From an uncultured Lachnospiraceae bacterium (GTDB taxonomy: Bacteria; Bacillota; Clostridia; Lachnospirales; Lachnospiraceae): a stretch of 64,000 bases of DNA. Made by a program: the position numbers and the translations under genes. The notes under the pieces are model-generated. The model was not told where the DNA came from. It worked only from the letters and a program-made list of their open reading frames with translations, and did no database searches. The DNA is taken from assembly GCA_947591245.1 (NCBI GenBank), contig CANQCY010000002.1, forward strand, positions 129,425 through 193,424, in the 5' to 3' direction. The stretch's first letter is position 1. Every line of letters begins with the position of its first letter. Shown here piece by piece: positions 1 to 7,853 of this stretch.

Positions 1-64
1 TTTTTATCGGTACGATATCGCACTCCCCGGCATACTCTTCAATCTGCCTGATCTCTTTCTCCAT
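1..64 (-). CDS. trpE: Anthranilate synthase component I, 5' end only (partial)
   Basis: A minus-strand reading frame starts with ATG at 64 and runs off the left edge of the window. Only 21 codons are visible, including IRQIEEYAGECDIVPI, which resembles the N-terminus of TrpE proteins (a charged helix followed by D-x-V-P-I/V). TrpE converts chorismate to anthranilate, the first step of tryptophan synthesis. The identity rests mainly on the long upstream T-box leader with a UGG (Trp) specifier and its own terminator, which fits a trp operon. An AAAGGAG ribosome site lies about 12 nt upstream, rather far. Another Trp-related gene, such as a transporter or tryptophanyl-tRNA synthetase, remains possible because so little coding sequence is seen. 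Confidence 0.65.
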   Translation of the reverse strand, partial: MEKEIRQIEEYAGECDIVPIK

Positions 65-82
65 ATGCTTTCACATCTCCTT

Positions 83-115
83 TCAAAATGGGCGTCTGAT
101 AATGCGTCTGAACAT
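83..115 (-). CDS. Candidate 10-codon leader ORF upstream of trpE
   Basis: Between the T-box terminator and trpE lies a tiny frame, MFRRIIRRPF and a stop. An AGGAG at 126-122 sits 6 nt before its ATG, better spaced than the site in front of trpE. The stop codon overlaps the start of the trpE ribosome site. It has no Trp codon but four Arg codons (two AGA, two CGC), so it is not a classical Trp attenuator peptide. It could couple translation to trpE or could be chance. No homolog is known to me. Confidence 0.25.
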   Translation of the reverse strand: MFRRIIRRPF

Positions 116-203
116 GGGAAGCTCCTGCATTGCCAGCGGTGGGAAACGCGCTTTGCAAGTTTCCCGCATCCGCGGGAGGCGCTGTGGCTTATGCCTTCCG
201 CGC

Positions 204-510
204 AAAAAAAGCTTCTGTCCGCTCTCCTGCTAAAGAAAAGGGACAAAAGCTTAAAATCACTTCTGCGGTGCCACCCAAATTGATCATATCATGACCCACT
301 CATCATGCACTATCATGCACTCCTGTTCATAACGGTCCAGGTCTCCGTCAGCGTCTACTCCATGTACTTTCCTCCTGAAAATACATCTTTCAAGCCGCCC
401 TCTCAAGTCCATTCAAAATGACCCTGCTGCTGTATCGCACCAACCTGCAGCTCTCTGAAAACAGGCTTTCATTTCTACTACTCTTGATCATCGGTTTATT
501 TTTTCAATTC
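204..510 (-). promoter_or_regulatory. T-box riboswitch, tryptophan specific (UGG specifier)
   Basis: The leader RNA of the gene at the left edge shows the T-box hallmarks in order on the minus strand: AGAGAG (456-451) and GGTTGGTGCGA (445-435) of the stem I apical part, a specifier loop GAATGGAC with codon UGG at 411-409 followed by the usual purine, and the T-box proper TGGGTGGCACCGC (277-265). It ends in an intrinsic terminator with arms at 250-241 and 220-211 followed by seven T. Uncharged tRNA-Trp should bind the UGG and the UGGC bulge and favour antitermination. The T-box consensus and layout are established; the Trp assignment comes from the specifier seen here. A further 140 nt of leader separates the terminator from the gene. 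Confidence 0.92.
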
Positions 511-516
511 GTTATC

Positions 517-544
517 AGTATATCACTATTTTATAAAATGTCAA
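517..544 (-). promoter_or_regulatory. Sigma-A promoter of the T-box/trp transcript
   Basis: TTGACA (544-539) and TATACT (522-517) are separated by 16 bp on the minus strand, giving a start near 510, just upstream of T-box stem I. It sits directly behind the esterase stop codon. No terminator hairpin is visible between the two, so read-through from the esterase gene into the leader is possible. Confidence 0.75.
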
Positions 545-577
545 CCGGTTTTTTATATTTTCTTCTTTTTTTGCTAT

Positions 578-2779
578 TTAATACTGCGGAACATCCTTCG
601 GCATGAAAAAGCGGTCGGCAAAAAGCGACTTTACAAGTATATTATATTCCGCCTTCGTAAGATTTGCCCTCATGTTTGCAAATATCTCCGTCTCGTCGTA
701 TAGTTCAGCCGTCATCTGCGCGATGCTCTTATTCTGGTCTGCATCAAAGCTCATCACATTCTGGCTTCCCGCAAGGGGACTCCATTTCTCCCAATTCGCG
801 AGGCCTGTACCGTTCGGATTTCCCGTTGCCAGAAAATTGCCGAAATACTTCTGCATCACAGCTGTCAGGTCAAGCCTGCCCGCCTTGTTTGATGAGGAAA
901 TGGCGTTGGGCGAATAATTTTTATGGGAATTTTTGTAAATCCCGCTCAAAAACTCTTTACTCGATCCATGGAACGCCCCTACGAAATTGCTGTAAAATCC
1001 GTCCGTCACACTGGCATTCGTTCCCCATTTGAAACGGTATGCATATATGTCCGAATGAGCCGGATCCTGATAAAACAGCTTTGCCGGTTTTTCAATGTAA
1101 AAATGCGACTGAAGCATGCTTCCGTATTTGACGCCGCTCGCCAGAAGATTTACCATCTGGGTGGATGAGGTGATTTCTGCCACATCGTTCAGCTCTGACG
1201 TAAGGCTTCCGTTCCACGCATAGCTCGAAAACTCAGTGACATCGCTGCCGAGAATCATCGGAACCCGGTTATAATTGCCGCTCTGAATCACGTCAGTCCC
1301 TTCCTTCGGCACGACTACGCCATCTGCAAAACACTGCGGAAACCGATCGAGCCGCAACGCCGTCGAACGATACATGCTTGCGACTTCCGCCGTAGTCAGC
1401 GAATAAAACAGATCGCGCACTTCAGAATCCGACGCATTTTCAATATAAGCAAGTCCGCTTTTCTGGTTTTGGCAGACGCCTCGATTTACAAGAATCTTAG
1501 CCAGCTTCTCATTCGCCGACTCCTCTCCCTGCTCATTCGTGCACGTTGTAAAACCACCGCTGAAAATAATGGCTTTATGGAACAGGCCGCTGCACCCCGG
1601 AGAAAGAAGGCAGAGCATCGCATTTCTCCCGCCGGCGGAAAAGCCGGACAGCGTAACATTTGCCGGATTGCCGCCGAAATTTGCGATCTCATCGCGAACC
1701 CACGTGAGCGCCGCCTTAATATCCAGCAGGGCAAAATTCCCACTGTTTTCCTCGCTGGTTCCGTTTCTGAGCGCCTTATGGCTCAAAAAACCGAATGCGC
1801 CGACGCGGTACTCCACCGTCACCACAATGGCGTTGGATACCGGTACCATATTGGAAAAACTGTCATTCGCATTCCCACTCGCATTTCCGCCGCCGTGCAG
1901 GTACACCATGACCGGCAGATTCGTCTGTCCGTTATTCGGGCGGCAGACATTTACATACAGGCAGTCTTCCGTCCCCGCAAAGCCCGTGCCGTCGCTGTAC
2001 TGCGCCGCTCCTTCCCGCGGCGTAACAGCACTCCGCGTTCCGGTCCACGCCTCCACCGGCTGCGGCGCTTTCCAGCGATTGTTTCCCGCCGTAGAAACGC
2101 CATACGGAATGCCATACCAGACAAGAGCCTTTGCATCCGCCTCTTCCACTCCGGCCACGCTGCCCTTGGACGTCGTGCGGACAAGCTCAGACTGCACCGA
2201 CGCCTTAACCTTTTTTACCTTGCTTCCATCCTTGGATGTGATCGTAATCACGGATTTGCCTTTTGCCACCGCCGAAATTCTTCCATTGGCCGTCACTGTT
2301 ACCGCGGCGGGATTCGATGATGAATAAAAAAGCTTTTTATTCGATGCATTTGATGGGAAAACCGCCGCCGACAATTTCGCCTTCCCTCCCACAAAAAGCG
2401 AAAGGCTGGTGGATGGGACGCTGATTTTCGTCACCTTTTGGCCGACCGTCACCTTTATCGTAAACACTTTTTTCTTCTTTTTATTGTATCCGCGAATATA
2501 CGCGCTTCCCTTTTTAAGTCCTTTTATTTTCTTATTTCCGATCACTTTTACGACTTTTTTCCTGCTGGACTTCCATTTCAGGCCGGTACATTTTCCCTTG
2601 TCTGCCTTCGTGAGCGGATTATTTGCAATAATATTTTTAATCGCAGCCTTCTTCCCTTTTTTCAGCGTATAAGCCGGATTTTCCGCAGCCTTTGCCGATT
2701 TGGCGGCGTCGCTCCAGACGCCCGACGCCAAAATAATCATACCTGAAAACAAGATTATCTTTTGAAGTTTCTGATTCAT
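578..2779 (-). CDS. Secreted type-B carboxylesterase with N-terminal Ig-like domains
   Basis: 733 residues. A signal peptide (about 1-33) is followed by a lysine-rich module (about 35-112) and a second Ig-like (Big_2 type) module (about 115-196), then a carboxylesterase/lipase alpha-beta hydrolase. Seen motifs are the family signature EDCLYVNV (271-278), oxyanion loop HGGG (295-298) and nucleophile elbow GFSAGG with Ser381; a late GAFHG histidine and an acidic residue near SDVTEF probably complete the triad. It should hydrolyse ester bonds outside the cell, perhaps acyl groups on plant polysaccharides (inference). ATG has GAGG about 9 nt upstream. It is monocistronic between gpsA and the trp leader. 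The basic modules resemble those of the 1348-residue GH2 enzyme and the deacetylase in this window. Confidence 0.85.
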   Translation of the reverse strand: MNQKLQKIILFSGMIILASGVWSDAAKSAKAAENPAYTLKKGKKAAIKNIIANNPLTKADKGKCTGLKWKSSRKKVVKVIGNKKIKGLKKGSAYIRGYNKKKKKVFTIKVTVGQKVTKISVPSTSLSLFVGGKAKLSAAVFPSNASNKKLFYSSSNPAAVTVTANGRISAVAKGKSVITITSKDGSKVKKVKASVQSELVRTTSKGSVAGVEEADAKALVWYGIPYGVSTAGNNRWKAPQPVEAWTGTRSAVTPREGAAQYSDGTGFAGTEDCLYVNVCRPNNGQTNLPVMVYLHGGGNASGNANDSFSNMVPVSNAIVVTVEYRVGAFGFLSHKALRNGTSEENSGNFALLDIKAALTWVRDEIANFGGNPANVTLSGFSAGGRNAMLCLLSPGCSGLFHKAIIFSGGFTTCTNEQGEESANEKLAKILVNRGVCQNQKSGLAYIENASDSEVRDLFYSLTTAEVASMYRSTALRLDRFPQCFADGVVVPKEGTDVIQSGNYNRVPMILGSDVTEFSSYAWNGSLTSELNDVAEITSSTQMVNLLASGVKYGSMLQSHFYIEKPAKLFYQDPAHSDIYAYRFKWGTNASVTDGFYSNFVGAFHGSSKEFLSGIYKNSHKNYSPNAISSSNKAGRLDLTAVMQKYFGNFLATGNPNGTGLANWEKWSPLAGSQNVMSFDADQNKSIAQMTAELYDETEIFANMRANLTKAEYNILVKSLFADRFFMPKDVPQY

Positions 2780-2831
2780 AGCTTTTCCTCATTTCTGCAT
2801 GACGGACTTTGTTCGCCCCATCTTTTTTGCG

Positions 2832-2884
2832 CATTAAATTTAATGATTGTCCCTTAGGGACTTTGCCGAAATAAATTTATTTCG
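2832..2884. repeat. Three consecutive palindromes upstream of the esterase gene
   Basis: Within 53 bp are CATTAAATTTAATG (2832-2845, perfect), GTCCCTTAGGGAC (2849-2861, 5-bp stem and 3-nt loop) and CGAAATAAATTTATTTCG (2867-2884, perfect). The last sits inside a longer imperfect hairpin extending to about 2895. None is followed by a T-run on the minus strand, so they look more like operator or RNA-structure elements than terminators. They lie between the gpsA stop and the esterase start. Confidence 0.6.
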
Positions 2885-2952
2885 CAACAGTTCCCTGCAA
2901 GCCATATACTACCAATTCCATGAGACAAAAATAAGGCAGCGGCAAAAAATAA

Positions 2953-3960
2953 TTACCAGCTGAGCGATTGGTACTCGATGACGCGTTCCCGCAAAATAAG
3001 ATCCGAAAGCGCCTGCTCCACTGATTTTCCGTCAAATAGCACGGCATTGATCTGTTCCACGATCGGCATATTGACATGATGCCTGTTCGCCAGCGCCATA
3101 GCCGCCCTCGCGCAGTTGACGCCTTCGATCACCTGACGGATCTCCCGTTTTGCCTCTTCTAACGTCTTTCCCTTTCCTAACAGGTATCCGCAGTTATGAT
3201 TCCGGCTGTGTTTGCTCGTGCAGGTCACGATCAGATCCCCGATGCCGGACAAGCCGAAGAAGGACTCCATTTTCCCTCCCATCTCCATCCCAAGCCGGCT
3301 GATCTCCGCAATCCCCCGCGTCATCAGCGCCGCTTTCGTATTATCCCCCAGCCCCATTCCATCCAGAATACCCGCCGCCAACGCGATCACGTTTTTCAAC
3401 GCCCCGCCTAGCTCAATTCCGATTATGTCAGGGCTGACATACACGCGAAAATTTTTTCCCATAAATACATCCTGAATAAAGACCGCCGTCTTTTCCGACT
3501 TTGCGCCAACCACAACCGTTGTCGGCGCGCCCCTTGAAACCTCTTCAGCGTGGCTTGGCCCGGACAGCACTGCCACATCCGCCTGTGGAAGCTCCTGCTC
3601 GATGATTGGGCACAGAGTCATCAGGGTAGTATCTTCAATTCCCTTTGCCGCATTTACAATAATCTGTCCTTCCTGAATAAACGGTTTCACGAGCCGCGCT
3701 GTAGAGCGAATATACGGAGAAGCTACCGAAAATACCAAAATGTCCTTTTCGCTGCACGCCTTTTCCAAATCATCCTCGATCACGATCGACTCCGGCAGCT
3801 TAATTCCCGGCAGACGGTTCGCATCCTCCCTTTTCTCCCGGAGCATTTCAACTTTCTCTTTCGTCTTTGACCAGACGGTGACCCTATGGCCATTTGCTTC
3901 ACATAAAACAGCAAGCGCTATCCCCCAGCTTCCCGCTCCCAAAAAACAGATTCTTTTCAT
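2953..3960 (-). CDS. gpsA: Glycerol-3-phosphate dehydrogenase [NAD(P)+]
   Basis: 335 residues, the normal family length. It reduces dihydroxyacetone phosphate to sn-glycerol-3-phosphate for phospholipid synthesis in the cytoplasm. The N-terminal dinucleotide fold GAGSWGIALA (8-17), the PSHAEEV segment and the catalytic-lysine helix GALKNVIALAAGI are all present. Its ATG overlaps the plsY stop (ATGA), with GGAG 7 nt upstream, so it is translationally coupled. It is the last gene of der-plsY-gpsA, where the product of this enzyme is the substrate of PlsY. Confidence 0.97.
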   Translation of the reverse strand: MKRICFLGAGSWGIALAVLCEANGHRVTVWSKTKEKVEMLREKREDANRLPGIKLPESIVIEDDLEKACSEKDILVFSVASPYIRSTARLVKPFIQEGQIIVNAAKGIEDTTLMTLCPIIEQELPQADVAVLSGPSHAEEVSRGAPTTVVVGAKSEKTAVFIQDVFMGKNFRVYVSPDIIGIELGGALKNVIALAAGILDGMGLGDNTKAALMTRGIAEISRLGMEMGGKMESFFGLSGIGDLIVTCTSKHSRNHNCGYLLGKGKTLEEAKREIRQVIEGVNCARAAMALANRHHVNMPIVEQINAVLFDGKSVEQALSDLILRERVIEYQSLSW

Positions 3961-4616
3961 TGTGCGGCTCCTTTCTTTGCGCCTAATTTATTCTCGGTTC
4001 CATTCAATAACCGCTTGATATTTGCGCTGTGTTTTATGTAAGCTAAGGCGGTAAACAGAAGGCTTATAATAAGTATTGCCGGAAAACAGCCGCTCTCCCT
4101 GTAATGTATTGCGGAAAAAATAGGAATGTACCACACCACTATGAGCGATCCGAGAGAGACGTAACGGGTTAGCGCCACGACCGTGATGAAAATTGCAAAC
4201 CCGATCCCGATAAACACCGCGTCTAGCGTAGAAACAATGATCACCGCCGCAGATACCGCAATTCCTTTCCCGCCCTTAAAATGGAGCGTGGCAGGAAAAT
4301 TGTGTCCGAGAACGACGCCAAGTCCGGCGCACAGCGTAAACAGGTAAGTCAAATCCGCATCGTACCCCATATAATTACAGTACCCAAATTTGACGGCGAG
4401 CGTCGGCACAAATGTTTTCATCAGATCCCCGACAAATGTAAGCGCCCCCGCCTTTGCTCCGAGGGAACGGAGCGCATTCGTCGTTCCAATATTGCCGCTT
4501 CCGGTTGAACGGATATCCATCCCATTCATTTTTCCCACGATATATCCCGTCGAAAAACAGCCAAACACATACCCGATCATCAAAATCACAAGTCCGGTCA
4601 TGATATATATGATCAC
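3957..4616 (-). CDS. plsY: Acyl-phosphate:glycerol-3-phosphate acyltransferase PlsY
   Basis: 219 residues, mostly hydrophobic with about five to six membrane segments. PlsY transfers an acyl group from acyl phosphate to glycerol-3-phosphate, the first committed step of membrane phospholipid synthesis. Conserved family blocks are visible: GCFSTGYIVGK, RSTGSGNIGTTNALR, GHNFPATLHFKGGKGIA. Translation appears to start at GTG 4616, overlapping the der stop (TAGTG) with GGAG 8 nt upstream; an ATG five codons later is the alternative. It is coupled to der before it and gpsA after it. Confidence 0.96.
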   Translation of the reverse strand: MIIYIMTGLVILMIGYVFGCFSTGYIVGKMNGMDIRSTGSGNIGTTNALRSLGAKAGALTFVGDLMKTFVPTLAVKFGYCNYMGYDADLTYLFTLCAGLGVVLGHNFPATLHFKGGKGIAVSAAVIIVSTLDAVFIGIGFAIFITVVALTRYVSLGSLIVVWYIPIFSAIHYRESGCFPAILIISLLFTALAYIKHSANIKRLLNGTENKLGAKKGAAQ

Positions 4617-5941
4617 TACTCTTTCTCCTTTCGTTCACGTATAAAAATGCGAATCGGCGTTCCCATAAAACCAAACGTCTCACGGATGCGGTTTTCAATA
4701 TAACGCTGATATGAAAAGTGCATGAGCTCTTTGTCATTTACAAAAAGCACAAACGTCGGCGGTTTCGTACTGACCTGGGTCATATAAAACAGCTTCAGCC
4801 TCTTTCCTTTATCCGAAGGCGGCTGCTGCATGGCAACGGCCTCCATCAGGATCTCGTTCAGCACGCCGGTCTGTATCCGCATGGCGTGAAACTGAATAAC
4901 GGTCTCGATCTGATCAAACAGACGGTGCGTCCGCTGTCCCGTAAGGGCGGAAATAAACATGATTTCCGCATAGGGTACAAAAGACAGGATTTCGCGAATC
5001 CGGCTCGTATATTTTTTCACCGTATTGTTATCTTTTTCTATGGCGTCCCATTTATTGACCGCCACGATCAATCCCCTGCCGCGTTCATGGGCGATCCCGG
5101 CAATTTTAGCATCCTGTTCGCTCACACCCTCGACTGCGTCGATCATTAAAATAACTACGTCTGATCTTTCAATTGCCGCCACTGCTCTTATAATACTATA
5201 TCGTTCTAAATCCTCTTTGATTTTATTCTTCCTTCTTATGCCAGCCGTGTCAATAAAAACATATTCTTTTCCATCCCTGACAATCTCCGTATCGATCGCA
5301 TCCCGCGTCGTACCGGCGATATCGGAGACGATCACTCGGTTTTCTCCGACCAGCTTGTTGATCAGGGAAGATTTTCCTGCATTGGGCTTTCCTACTATGG
5401 CGATTTTAGGACGCTCATCCTCTTCGTCCTCAAATTTTTCGGGGGCAATGTGCTCCAAAACAGCATCCAGCATGTCTCCGATTCCGAGTTTTGACGTTGC
5501 CGATACCGGATGCGGATCGCCGATTCCGAGATTATAAAATTCATATACATCCGGCATAAATTTTTCAAAATTGTCCACTTTATTTACAACCAGAACAACC
5601 GGCTTGGCAGATTTGCGAAGCATATCCGCCACCTTGAAATCCGCATCGACAAGCCCCTGCCTCACATCCGTAATAAACATAATGACGTCCGCCGTCTCAA
5701 TCGCTATATTTGCCTGCTCCCGCATATGGGAGAGCATAACGTCTTTTGCATCCATATCGATTCCTCCGGTATCGATAAGGGACATGCTGTGATTCAGCCA
5801 TGTTATATCCGCATAAATGCGGTCCCTTGTCACGCCCGGATAATCTTTCACAATCGATATCCTCTCCCCGGCAAGAGTATTGAAAAGCGTTGATTTTCCT
5901 ACATTCGGTCTTCCGACAATTGCCACAATCGGTCTGCTCAT
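4616..5941 (-). CDS. der: Ribosome biogenesis GTPase Der (EngA)
   Basis: 441 residues from the chosen start. It carries two tandem GTPase domains, with P-loops GRPNVGKST (8-16) and GKPNAGKSS (about 180), each followed by DTGGI or DTAGI and NKxD motifs, then a C-terminal KH-like domain. Der acts in 50S subunit assembly. ATG 5941 is preferred because GGAGAA lies 9 nt before it and MSRPIVAIVGRPN is the classic N-terminus; a longer frame starts at 5971. It is first of three overlapping genes with plsY and gpsA. Confidence 0.97.
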   Translation of the reverse strand: MSRPIVAIVGRPNVGKSTLFNTLAGERISIVKDYPGVTRDRIYADITWLNHSMSLIDTGGIDMDAKDVMLSHMREQANIAIETADVIMFITDVRQGLVDADFKVADMLRKSAKPVVLVVNKVDNFEKFMPDVYEFYNLGIGDPHPVSATSKLGIGDMLDAVLEHIAPEKFEDEEDERPKIAIVGKPNAGKSSLINKLVGENRVIVSDIAGTTRDAIDTEIVRDGKEYVFIDTAGIRRKNKIKEDLERYSIIRAVAAIERSDVVILMIDAVEGVSEQDAKIAGIAHERGRGLIVAVNKWDAIEKDNNTVKKYTSRIREILSFVPYAEIMFISALTGQRTHRLFDQIETVIQFHAMRIQTGVLNEILMEAVAMQQPPSDKGKRLKLFYMTQVSTKPPTFVLFVNDKELMHFSYQRYIENRIRETFGFMGTPIRIFIRERKEKE

Positions 5942-6026
5942 AAAACTTTTCTCCATTCCATATTTTTGCATAAATATTGATATCAGAATACAGCAGATGC
6001 TTTGCCATGCGGCGAACCAGATTTTT

Positions 6027-6058
6027 CAGCGGTATCCGAACCGGATACCGCTGTTTTT
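6027..6058 (+). terminator. Strong intrinsic terminator facing the plus strand
   Basis: A perfect 12-bp stem, CAGCGGTATCCG (6027-6038) and CGGATACCGCTG (6042-6053) with loop AAC, is followed by TTTTT and a T-rich stretch on the plus strand. Both neighbouring genes (cheD upstream, der downstream) run on the minus strand, where the hairpin is followed by AAAAA. It would therefore stop transcription running antisense to cheD, not sense transcription. Confidence 0.7.
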
Positions 6059-6105
6059 CTTACTTATTTCGCTTCTTTCGGCTGAGCATTTTGGCGGCGT
6101 ATATA

Positions 6106-6591
6106 TCAAATAACTTTAAGAGTTTTGCCTACTGCTTTAATGTAAAACTCCCCCGTGTCGCAGTGCAGCTCAACCGTCCTCCCGAAATTCTCTCCGGTGT
6201 CTTCCGCCACCAGTCGAATACCCAGCTTATTCAATGCCTTTTTTGCCGCTAAGGCGTTCCTTTCCCCGATGTTTCCGATTCCCGATCCTTTCGTGACCTG
6301 AAACATTTTTGCCCCGCCGGCTATTTTTGCAACAAGGCGCCTTCTATCCGCTCCCATTGCCAACACCCGCTTCAAAAGCTCCTCGGTTCCAGTATCGCCA
6401 AATTTTGCTATATTTGAATTATTTCTGATTAATGTACTATCTGGCAGCATATAGTGAACCAGCCCGCCAACGCGCAGTACCGGATCATATAAAGTCAGTC
6501 CGACGCATGAGCCAAGTCCCACTGTCGCGATTATATCCGGCGCTCTGCATATGTTCAAATCTGCCATCCCAACTTTTATAATCTGACTCAT
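6106..6591 (-). CDS. cheD: Chemoreceptor glutamine deamidase CheD
   Basis: 161 residues. CheD deamidates glutamines of chemoreceptors and forms a complex with CheC, stimulating CheY-P dephosphorylation in Bacillus-type chemotaxis. The catalytic Cys29 (LGSCVGLTLYD) and His46 (GLVHYMLP) are present. ATG 6591 is chosen because GAGGG lies about 6 nt upstream; a GTG at 6603 overlapping the cheC stop gives a frame four residues longer but would start inside the ribosome site. The site itself overlaps the cheC stop, so the two are translationally linked. The pair lies about 26 kb from the main che operon in this window. Confidence 0.95.
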   Translation of the reverse strand: MSQIIKVGMADLNICRAPDIIATVGLGSCVGLTLYDPVLRVGGLVHYMLPDSTLIRNNSNIAKFGDTGTEELLKRVLAMGADRRRLVAKIAGGAKMFQVTKGSGIGNIGERNALAAKKALNKLGIRLVAEDTGENFGRTVELHCDTGEFYIKAVGKTLKVI

Positions 6592-6599
6592 TGTTTCCC

Positions 6600-7220
6600 T
6601 CACATGCTAAATCCCAGCGCTGTTAATATCTTATCATACGATTCCTGATCCGGCATCAGAATAAAATAGCCGTCAAGCACTACCTGATTCCCAAATTCAG
6701 TCTCAATCAATAAAACGTAGTCTCCGTACTGTCCAAACTCAATTGCCGGCACACTCAGCAGCGAAGCCGCCATATCAATTGAAATATAGGGGATTGACGG
6801 CGTGATAACCAGATTGGTCATCGTCGCCAATGCGGACAGGTACGAACCTGCGATAATATTTCCGATCTCCTTGAGAGCAGATAAATCCATCTCCGTAAAA
6901 TCGCCCGCATAATCCGGATCCCGCCCCATCAGGCGGTTTACGAGATACTTCGCCGGACCCATCCTCATCATGAACATCATACTCCCTTGGATATCCGATC
7001 CGATTTCCAGAAAGATGCCTACTACAACCTCCTCTTCCGGACAAATCACCGCACCAAGTTTGGAAATCTCCAACAATTGCACTTGGGGAACATGCATATT
7101 TACCTTGATAGACAGCATCGACGCAATTGCCGTCATAGCATTTCCCGCACCGACATTTCCGATTTCCTTCAAAACATCAATGTAGTTCTCATTTATTTCC
7201 TGTAAAGAATGTTTTTCCAT
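6600..7220 (-). CDS. cheC: CheY-P phosphatase CheC
   Basis: 206 residues. CheC hydrolyses CheY-phosphate and binds CheD. Both signature helices of the CheC/FliY/CheX family are visible, EIGNVGAGNA near residue 18 and EIGNIIAGSYLSA near residue 115, so two phosphatase sites are likely. ATG 7220 follows GGAGG with good spacing; a TTG four codons earlier also fits the frame but leaves the ribosome site inside the gene. No flagellar FliM/FliN C-terminal domain is present, which separates it from FliY. It is first in a two-gene unit with cheD. Confidence 0.94.
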   Translation of the reverse strand: MEKHSLQEINENYIDVLKEIGNVGAGNAMTAIASMLSIKVNMHVPQVQLLEISKLGAVICPEEEVVVGIFLEIGSDIQGSMMFMMRMGPAKYLVNRLMGRDPDYAGDFTEMDLSALKEIGNIIAGSYLSALATMTNLVITPSIPYISIDMAASLLSVPAIEFGQYGDYVLLIETEFGNQVVLDGYFILMPDQESYDKILTALGFSM

Positions 7221-7444
7221 ACAGTCCTCCAATTTCGTACATACTGCTTATCGTTTTAAGTTCCGTCTTGCCGCTTAAGCTGTTAACAGCCGTTAGCACG
7301 AGTACGGCAATAAGCCTTGCCTCCTCCCAGGACTTTGCGTCCGCGGCAAGTCCCTGAAGGCTTTTACCGAACGCTGCCGAAACTATAATAACACATTTAT
7401 CAAAAAATTTCTACCTTATTTCTTCTCTTTTCCAATATATTGCA

Positions 7445-7795
7445 TCACCCGGCCTCAAATGCGTTATCCAAATGCGTGATCCGATCCCCGTCGACTGCGA
7501 TCACATCAAACCGGATCGGCGTATCCGGATCGATTCTCTCTCTGTATATGTAATATCGGGCGCATTTACAAATATTCCGGATTTTTTTGGGGGAAACCGC
7601 GCTTAGGCCGCCGCCAAACTCCGTATTTTTCCGGTATTTTACTTCCACAAATACGAGCTCGCCCCCATCCATTGCAACAATATCGATCTCTGCCTCCCGG
7701 CAGCGGTAATTTGTCGCCAGTATCCGGTAGCCCTTCTGCTCCAAATACCTGCATGCAAGCTCCTCCTTTTCCCTTCCTTTTTCTCTCGCGTTCAA
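7445..7795 (-). CDS. YraN/UPF0102 family endonuclease-like protein
   Basis: 116 residues from a TTG start at 7795 with GGGAGG 6 nt upstream; a GTG at 7837 gives a 14-residue extension lacking family similarity. The family fold is visible: NAREKGREKEELACRYLE, NYRCREAEIDIVA and FVEVKYRK, carrying the E-x(n)-D-x(n)-ExK pattern of Holliday-junction-resolvase-like nucleases. The exact role is not settled. It lies 58 bp downstream of aroB, probably cotranscribed. Confidence 0.88.
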   Translation of the reverse strand: MNAREKGREKEELACRYLEQKGYRILATNYRCREAEIDIVAMDGGELVFVEVKYRKNTEFGGGLSAVSPKKIRNICKCARYYIYRERIDPDTPIRFDVIAVDGDRITHLDNAFEAG

Positions 7796-7853
7796 ACTGT
7801 TCCTCCCCCCGAAAAACATGTACGGGCGGTTCTTCACGCATACCCGCCAAATG

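Noticed and set aside
1469..2327. Long plus-strand frames of 262 and 283 codons opposite the esterase gene
   Set aside because: They lie entirely antisense to a well-supported esterase, lack ribosome sites and have low-quality, Arg/Pro-rich sequence.
7189..7410. Open minus-strand frame of about 73 codons upstream of and overlapping cheC, with protein-like composition
   Set aside because: It has no ATG, GTG or TTG start after the preceding stop and no ribosome site. It could be a decayed gene remnant, but nothing identifies it.
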